Assembly: GCA_022447525.1 (NCBI GenBank)
Contig: JAKVBA010000027.1
Location: 1-64,000, forward strand
DNA: 64,000 nt
Reading direction: 5' to 3'
From: Gammaproteobacteria bacterium
Lineage (GTDB): Bacteria; Pseudomonadota; Gammaproteobacteria; Arenicellales; Arenicellaceae
The translations under genes and the position numbers were made by a program. A model generated the notes under the pieces. The model worked only from the letters and a program-made list of their open reading frames with translations. It made no database searches and had not been told where the DNA came from. This document shows, piece by piece, positions 58,694-64,000 of this stretch. Position 1 is the first letter of the stretch. Each line of letters starts with the position of its first letter.

Positions 58694-59140
58694 AAGGGTA
58701 TTCCTCGTTTTACAACAAACAATGATGACCAACCATTCAGAAAATGGATGATAAAAAAGCTTTCGGGAGGGTAAGTTCTCTTCAATGAGTGAGCAAACTC
58801 AGAAAACGCAGCGTTCACCATATGCCGCAACCAATGTCGACTTTTAGCGACTAAGGTCAATGCGCAAATTCCTATGAACAACAAAGATATGCATACAAGT
58901 TTTATAAAACACAAAGCGCAAGAAAACAAGGAAATTTATTTTCTTGCGCATTTTATTCGACGATTTGCAGCAAACTTTTTGACTAATTATTGGGTACCTC
59001 TGACTTTCGGATTCTTTTGCAATCGAGGTATTGGTCAAAGACAAAACTAGTCACGCCAAAAAAATAATAAAAATGTCCAATCGTTAAACGCGTTCAGGCC
59101 TTACAGAGGAGATCTAGACTTAGTTAGAGGTTCTCGAGCG
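58694..59140. other. intergenic region between miaB and ybeZ with hairpin
   Basis: No gene is supported here. The hairpin GCGCAAGAAAA (58916-58926) / TTTTCTTGCGC (58939-58949), with a 12-nt loop, stands about 190 bp after the miaB stop and may end miaB transcripts; the minus-strand continuation is moderately T-rich. This splits miaB from ybeZ, which are usually closer together. Confidence 0.45.
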
Positions 59141-60580
59141 CTACGAAACAATACACCCTCGTAGCGAGTTTGGCAGTGCTTCGGTGATTTTTACGTCGAC
59201 AAATTGACCAATAAGCGCATGATCACCATCAAAATTAACGACCCGATTATTTTCTGTTCTGCCTGAAATTTGATTTGGATCTTTTCTGGCAGGTCTATCA
59301 ACCAAAACGGTTTGTACAGTTCCAACCATACTCTGACTAATATCATTAGCCATTTCCGTAATCCTGGCTTGCAATTTAGCTAATCTAGCCTTTTTAACCT
59401 CCATCGGCACATCGTCATCTAAGTCTGAAGCTGGTGTACCAGGTCGGGTACTGTAGATAAAACTAAAAGATAAGTCATAGCCGATGGTTTCGATCAGATT
59501 CATCGTATCCTCAAAATCCTGATCCGTCTCCCCGGGAAAGCCAATAATAAAATCAGAAGACATGCTGATGTTCGGACGTACTTTGCGTATTTTTTTGATA
59601 ATTTCAATGTAGTCCTGGGCTTTGTAACGACGCTTCATAGCGGCCAATATTCGATCCGAGCCGGACTGCACTGGCAAGTGTAAGTGGTCCACTAACTTTG
59701 GCACATCAGCATAAACATTGATCAAGCTATCGGTAAACTCTAGAGGGTGCGATGTGGTGTACCTGATACGTTCTATCCCCTCGATCTCAGCAACGTAGCG
59801 AATTAATAGCGCAAAATCGGCCATTGACCCATCGTGCATTGGCCCCCAGTATGCATTCACATTCTGTCCTAACAGGGTGACCTCGCGAATACCTTGTTGG
59901 GCTAGCTCGTAGACCTCGGCAATCACATCGTCGAATGGACGCGAGAACTCTTCACCTCGCGTATACGGTACAACGCAGAAAGAACAATACTTACTGCAGC
60001 CCTCCATAATTGACACAAACGCGGTCACTCCCTCTACTTTTGGGGCGGGTAATTTATCGAACTTTTCTATTTCTGGGAAGGTGATATCGACCTGTGACTC
60101 TTGTGTGCCGATCGCATCATCGACCATTGTTGGCAACCGATGCAGTGTTTGCGGGCCAAAAACCATATCGACATAAGGAGCACGTTTCATAATATTGTCG
60201 CCCTCTTGAGAGGCAACACATCCACCCACGCCGATCACTAAATCAGGATTTTGGTCTTTTAGATTTTTCCAACGTCCTAGCTGAGAAAACACCTTTTCTT
60301 GTGCCTTTTCTCTGACTGAACAAGTATTGAGCAAAATGATATCAGCTTCCGCTTCGTTATCAGTTTTAACCGCGTTATGCGAATCATTTAATGAATCCAA
60401 CATACGATTGGAATCGTACTCATTCATCTGACACCCAAAGGTTTTAATAAATACCTTTTTGTGCGGCTGACTGTGTCTTGATTTTTCGCCAGAAGGTTTA
60501 CGCGCAGCTTGTTCCGACTGCTTTCTGAGATCGCTTGCTTTGCCGATACTGCTCGGCTCGATAGTAAATTGTTGGCTCAT
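59141..60580 (-). CDS. miaB: tRNA-2-methylthio-N6-dimethylallyladenosine synthase MiaB
   Basis: It methylthiolates i6A37 in tRNAs reading UNN codons. The 479 residues have the N-terminal UPF0004 cluster cysteines ([12 protein letters not shown] with C50, [20 protein letters not shown]), the radical-SAM [17 protein letters not shown], and a C-terminal TRAM domain ([20 protein letters not shown]). About 38 residues rich in Ser/Lys/Gln precede the usual start. The ATG at 60580 has AGAGG, so the extension is likely real. It is the first gene of the conserved miaB-ybeZ-ybeY-corC order. Confidence 0.95.
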   Translation of the reverse strand: MSQQFTIEPSSIGKASDLRKQSEQAARKPSGEKSRHSQPHKKVFIKTFGCQMNEYDSNRMLDSLNDSHNAVKTDNEAEADIILLNTCSVREKAQEKVFSQLGRWKNLKDQNPDLVIGVGGCVASQEGDNIMKRAPYVDMVFGPQTLHRLPTMVDDAIGTQESQVDITFPEIEKFDKLPAPKVEGVTAFVSIMEGCSKYCSFCVVPYTRGEEFSRPFDDVIAEVYELAQQGIREVTLLGQNVNAYWGPMHDGSMADFALLIRYVAEIEGIERIRYTTSHPLEFTDSLINVYADVPKLVDHLHLPVQSGSDRILAAMKRRYKAQDYIEIIKKIRKVRPNISMSSDFIIGFPGETDQDFEDTMNLIETIGYDLSFSFIYSTRPGTPASDLDDDVPMEVKKARLAKLQARITEMANDISQSMVGTVQTVLVDRPARKDPNQISGRTENNRVVNFDGDHALIGQFVDVKITEALPNSLRGCIVS

Positions 60581-60764
60581 AATGTGCCTCTATGTGTTTG
60601 TGCTCGTTACTGTTGTTTAATCAGGGGATCACAACAAAAGGGCACGTATTTTAACGATTTAAATCATAGATACCTAGCAACATAACTAAAAAACTCGGCA
60701 GAATGGAGGTAAATTCGCTTTCTGTGCCACTTAGCAAACTTATTGCTTGAGCTAACAACTGGGT

Positions 60765-63584
60765 CTAGAGGCACACAATAGCAAAACCACCGTTCTGTGC
60801 TGGGATAGGAAAACAAATCTCATCCGTCGAATCCAGAGAAAAATTAACGGCTGGACAAAACTCCGTTGATCGTGGTGTGAAAGAAGGTAACAGCAGATCT
60901 ATTGCCACAGAGTAATCAAATGTATCCGGACTACAGTTTTGAACTGGTATAGAGTCAGCTAAACCCAACGCTGATTGTAGTGCGGCGAACATGTTCACCC
61001 TGCCATACCCATAAAAATCTGACCTAAAGCCACCGGCGCCATCGGGAAGGTATGCAGACGCACCGCGTCGCCCAATTTTGTCGGCGGTAGCGCGCAGCGT
61101 CTGCTCTACATCACGTGCCGTCAAACCAGTATTACTAGCCAATAGCGCCGCCGCAATACCTGAAACTATCGGTGCTGATGCCGATGTCCCACCGAAATCT
61201 TGTGTATACCGGCCCGGGCTGAGTTCATTTCCAATAGCCGTTGAGTGGTTATATCCGGCTGACAAACCATACCGGTCAGTTGTGACCACACCCAAGTGCT
61301 GATCATTACCTGGTGCCAAAACGTCTAACTCAGCACCGTATTGACTGTAGGAGGCTCTGTCTTGCGCAAGCAAACTTTCACTACTCACACCTGTTAGGTC
61401 GCCAGAATTACTTGCGCCGACGGCAATGACTTTGTTCAAGCTAGCAGGATAAGACACGCCATTATCAACAAATTTAGCCGCATCGCCAAAGCTAATAGAC
61501 TCTTTTCCATCGATTAAGAACTCCACTTTATCGGCAAACTGTTGAAGATCAGTAGAAACCCAAATCCAAAAAGAGATGTCACCGGCTGGGCCATTTTTAA
61601 CAACCCGAAGGTAGTTATAGTTACACGGAGAAGTGTTTGCACTGTGATCTATCATTGCCGAGTTACCAGACCTAGAAAAATCCGGATCAGTATTCACTTC
61701 CCAAGAAATACACTCTTCACCTGGCAAAAATGAAAAACCGTTGCAATCAGAGTTACATTTGTTTATTTCGCACCCCAGCTCAAAACCGTCTTCCCCTCGC
61801 GGAATGCCTGATTCGAATTGCTCCACACTTCCATCTGGAAAATTAATATCGTCCAACCATGCTTTATCGTCCAGTGAAAGCTCAATGGGGATGGCTCCAC
61901 CAACATCCAACCTTCTTAAAAAGCGCCACTCGTAAGTATGCTCACCGGCACTGACGGGCACGGTTACTTTGACCCATCCGGATGCATCGTTTCCTGCCGA
62001 AAATACCACCGGAGAACCGAGATTGGGACGTTTAGAGATATTTACGATACTTTGTTGAGTTAGCTCATTGGATGAATCAACTGAGTTTTGCGTAAGCAAA
62101 CCATCGACAACCAATTCGATAACGGTGTCTAAGGCCGGGCAGGTTCCGGCCTGCATCGACCAGCTATTATTGATGACATCGGCATATCGACCAGCATAAG
62201 CGAACGCCTCTGCAGCTCTGGCACAAAAATCATCTTGGGGATCACCATCAAAATCCGAAACTAGCCGAATAGGTAATATTTCAGCAGCATAAGCTGTTCC
62301 CACCACACCCAATCCATTGTCGCCTCTAGCGGCTGCCAAACCCGCCACGGCAGTGCCATGATCATCTTGCTCTACTGTCACCTGATCATTGAAATCAAGG
62401 CATGTTGAGGTATTTTGGGGACCGGGGTTGCCATCTGGACCCAAGTTACCATCATTATCTTGACAGCGACATTTCACACCAAAACTATCAACAGGATCGC
62501 CGCCAGCAATCAGAGCCTGAGTACAAAAGGTTAGATCCGCAAGTGGATTTAAGAGGGCAGAGAGAGAGTCATCTACGAAGTCACAGCCATTTACATCGTC
62601 TATACAGCCGTTACCATCGTCATCAACGCCGTTACTCTCTTTTCCGCCTCCTATCTCTCCTGGATTTACCCAGATACGCAGATCTTCGTGATCTAACTGG
62701 ACTCCATCATCAATTACTGCGATTACCATGCCCGCGCCGGAAAGTGAAGCAGCGCCCTCAGTGCCGGCAGCAACGCCAATTCCCCAAGCAGCATCTGCAT
62801 CACAATCGGCATCACAACGAGCACCCCTCAGCCCTGTGTTGCTGAGGTGCCACTGACGATCAAACAGCGGATCATCGGGTCGAAAGGACCTCTTCTTTGG
62901 CCTAGATTTAAATACCGGCTGTGCCCATGCCACCCTATCATCAAGAGCGATTTGTCTAACTATTGAAAAGCGCTGCCCCACATCAGCGTTAGCTGAATTT
63001 AATGATTCCAGTTGGTACATGGCACCGGGAGCCTTGAGTCGGCGCAACAGGCGTAAATTAAACCTTTGCGCAACCGCGAGTATAGTTTCTTTGGAAGCGT
63101 GTGCATCGCTTAATTGCAAAATCACTTTGCCGGTGACAACGGCGCCTTGCTCTCCTTTCTCATTGACCAGGTAAGGTTGGACCTCAAGCACAGAGGAGTG
63201 TGAACTTTTGATTGCCCACGCGTCTATCGGACGAACAGACCTCGCTTTAGCTTGCCCTTTATTGATTTTAATTATTTGCCGTTGACTGTAATGATCAAAA
63301 CCAACGACCTCTACCTTCTGCCCAAAATTCTGCCGAAGCCCCTCAGCTAAGGACAACTCCTTTGTTTTCGTTGACGGTTGCTGAGCAAGCAAAACTGAGT
63401 AAACATCAGACCGTCGATAAAATCTAACTTTAGTACCGTCAGGATGAAAAAAATAATCGCCTTTGTATTCGACAGGACCAAAATCAACCGCTTGAATCGA
63501 TCGAGCCATCACGCTCTCAATGCCTAAACCAACGAGGCAAAATATGGACGTGACAATGGTTCCTAGCTTTAGGCGATCTAACAT
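60765..63584 (-). CDS. secreted subtilisin-like (S8) serine protease with internal insert
   Basis: A 939-residue protease. It has a signal peptide (residues about 7-27) and a propeptide-like region to about 235. The catalytic triad is D292 (VIDDGV), H409 (DDHGTAVAG) and S801 (GGTSASAP), with oxyanion N532 (SAGND). An Asp/Asn-rich stretch (NGVDDDGNGCIDD, about 318-330) suggests calcium binding. About 170 residues (about 537-705) are inserted between the oxyanion strand and the next core strand (KVIAVGASN). The insert has Cys-rich loops and looks like a beta-sandwich. The C-terminus ends in a Cys-containing tail without a known sorting signal. Several Cys pairs suggest disulphides outside the cell. 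Confidence 0.88.
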   Translation of the reverse strand: MLDRLKLGTIVTSIFCLVGLGIESVMARSIQAVDFGPVEYKGDYFFHPDGTKVRFYRRSDVYSVLLAQQPSTKTKELSLAEGLRQNFGQKVEVVGFDHYSQRQIIKINKGQAKARSVRPIDAWAIKSSHSSVLEVQPYLVNEKGEQGAVVTGKVILQLSDAHASKETILAVAQRFNLRLLRRLKAPGAMYQLESLNSANADVGQRFSIVRQIALDDRVAWAQPVFKSRPKKRSFRPDDPLFDRQWHLSNTGLRGARCDADCDADAAWGIGVAAGTEGAASLSGAGMVIAVIDDGVQLDHEDLRIWVNPGEIGGGKESNGVDDDGNGCIDDVNGCDFVDDSLSALLNPLADLTFCTQALIAGGDPVDSFGVKCRCQDNDGNLGPDGNPGPQNTSTCLDFNDQVTVEQDDHGTAVAGLAAARGDNGLGVVGTAYAAEILPIRLVSDFDGDPQDDFCARAAEAFAYAGRYADVINNSWSMQAGTCPALDTVIELVVDGLLTQNSVDSSNELTQQSIVNISKRPNLGSPVVFSAGNDASGWVKVTVPVSAGEHTYEWRFLRRLDVGGAIPIELSLDDKAWLDDINFPDGSVEQFESGIPRGEDGFELGCEINKCNSDCNGFSFLPGEECISWEVNTDPDFSRSGNSAMIDHSANTSPCNYNYLRVVKNGPAGDISFWIWVSTDLQQFADKVEFLIDGKESISFGDAAKFVDNGVSYPASLNKVIAVGASNSGDLTGVSSESLLAQDRASYSQYGAELDVLAPGNDQHLGVVTTDRYGLSAGYNHSTAIGNELSPGRYTQDFGGTSASAPIVSGIAAALLASNTGLTARDVEQTLRATADKIGRRGASAYLPDGAGGFRSDFYGYGRVNMFAALQSALGLADSIPVQNCSPDTFDYSVAIDLLLPSFTPRSTEFCPAVNFSLDSTDEICFPIPAQNGGFAIVCL

Positions 63585-63620
63585 TTCGATTTAAAAACCC
63601 AGTTCTAGATTTTATAGCAT

Positions 63621-63639
63621 GGGGTAATCGGATTACCCC
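63621..63639. terminator. inverted repeat between the protease gene and the upstream gene
   Basis: GGGGTAATC and GATTACCCC are perfect 9-bp complements just after the stop of the partial gene. There is no clear T-run, so it may be a terminator or another regulatory hairpin. Confidence 0.45.
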
Positions 63640-63660
63640 GGACTCATAAATACTATAAAA

Positions 63661-63999
63661 CTAGAGCAGGCTCGAAAGTGTAAAATCCTGTGAAAATGTT
63701 CCGCTAATGGCCGCTGCGCAGGTTGCTGTTACGGTAAAAATTATCTCCTCTTGAGGAGTGACTGGCACACAAAACGGCGCCTCAAGAGCTGGACCTCTCC
63801 ACACCACGCGAGGACCTGTTGAGTCGGTAGCGGGTCCCGGCGGATCGATAGTAACCGAAACATTCGCCGGTAAAGCACTTGTGGTCACACTTACAATATC
63901 CAGGCTCATACCTGCGGTGCCACTAAGCACATCAAATGTCACTTGGCAAACAGGTGGGACCGGAGATCCTGAAACAGGACCAGTTACCACGTTACCCAA
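63661..63999 (-). CDS. partial secreted/cell-surface type protein (C-terminal end)
   Basis: The frame is open to the right edge, so only the last 112 or so residues are visible and the true start lies outside. The piece is rich in Thr, Ser, Val and Pro (PANVSVTIDPPGPATDS) and ends with a beta-strand-like TFSQDFTLSSLL. It resembles beta-sandwich repeats of extracellular proteins. I do not recognise a family. It stands directly upstream of the secreted protease gene on the same strand. Confidence 0.5.
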   Translation of the reverse strand: MGNVVTGPVSGSPVPPVCQVTFDVLSGTAGMSLDIVSVTTSALPANVSVTIDPPGPATDSTGPRVVWRGPALEAPFCVPVTPQEEIIFTVTATCAAAISGTFSQDFTLSSLL

Positions 64000-64000
64000 A

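Overview
The window looks like chromosomal DNA of a free-living, probably marine, gammaproteobacterium. This is inferred from gene content and order only: a trpEGDC block behind a Trp-rich leader peptide, a miaB-phoH-ybeY-corC string, a split class II ribonucleotide reductase (NrdJa/NrdJb) like the one known from Pseudomonas, a Vibrio/Alteromonas-style TonB2 system with TtpC-type ExbB proteins, and GlnRS together with GltX. I found no rRNA, tRNA, CRISPR array, prophage or insertion sequence. Almost everything is core housekeeping DNA with dense, mostly minus-strand gene runs.

Layout. 1-4900: a small membrane-protein gene that looks like an integron-type cassette, then nrdJb and nrdJa, separated by a 128-bp palindrome, with a NrdR box far upstream. 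4900-8150: a Sel1/SH3/SPOR envelope protein, a Zur regulator, a VOC protein and an OsmC protein. 8280-13220: trp operon with its own promoter, leader peptide (trpL, 12372-12431) and candidate attenuator, preceded by rpe. 13300-20750: AsmA, DusA, a PhyH-type dioxygenase and the proton-translocating transhydrogenase pntAB. 21000-27000: a molybdenum hydroxylase pair (IorAB type), an MscS channel and glnS. 27000-36300: a lipoprotein with an MCE-like domain, endonuclease I, an acyl-CoA ligase, adk, glutaredoxin, FKBP, thrS and pyrC. 36800-47915: the TonB region. 48700-60600: gltX, a pterin-synthase homologue, prfC, gspAB-like genes, a 5'-3' exonuclease, corC-ybeY-phoH and miaB. 60765-64000: a secreted subtilisin-like protease and the tail of a further gene.

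The most interesting part is the TonB region. Nine consecutive minus-strand genes (47915 down to 39928) encode DUF3450, a TtpC-type ExbB, ExbB, ExbD, TonB and a periplasmic TPR protein, followed by a second DUF3450, a second TtpC-type ExbB and a second ExbD with no TonB of their own. Across a GAPDH gene, on the opposite strand, lies a 584-residue protein with a complete-looking cytoplasmic receiver domain (acidic pair, Asp58, Thr88, Lys112), one membrane helix, a periplasmic helical-repeat region and a C-terminal TonB domain. I infer that it may be the transducer for the second, TonB-less motor module, so that energy transfer to the outer membrane could be phospho-regulated. The sequence suggests this; nothing here proves it.

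Where a start codon in an open frame was a poor TTG/GTG or lacked a ribosome binding site, I moved it to a better-supported internal start and say so.
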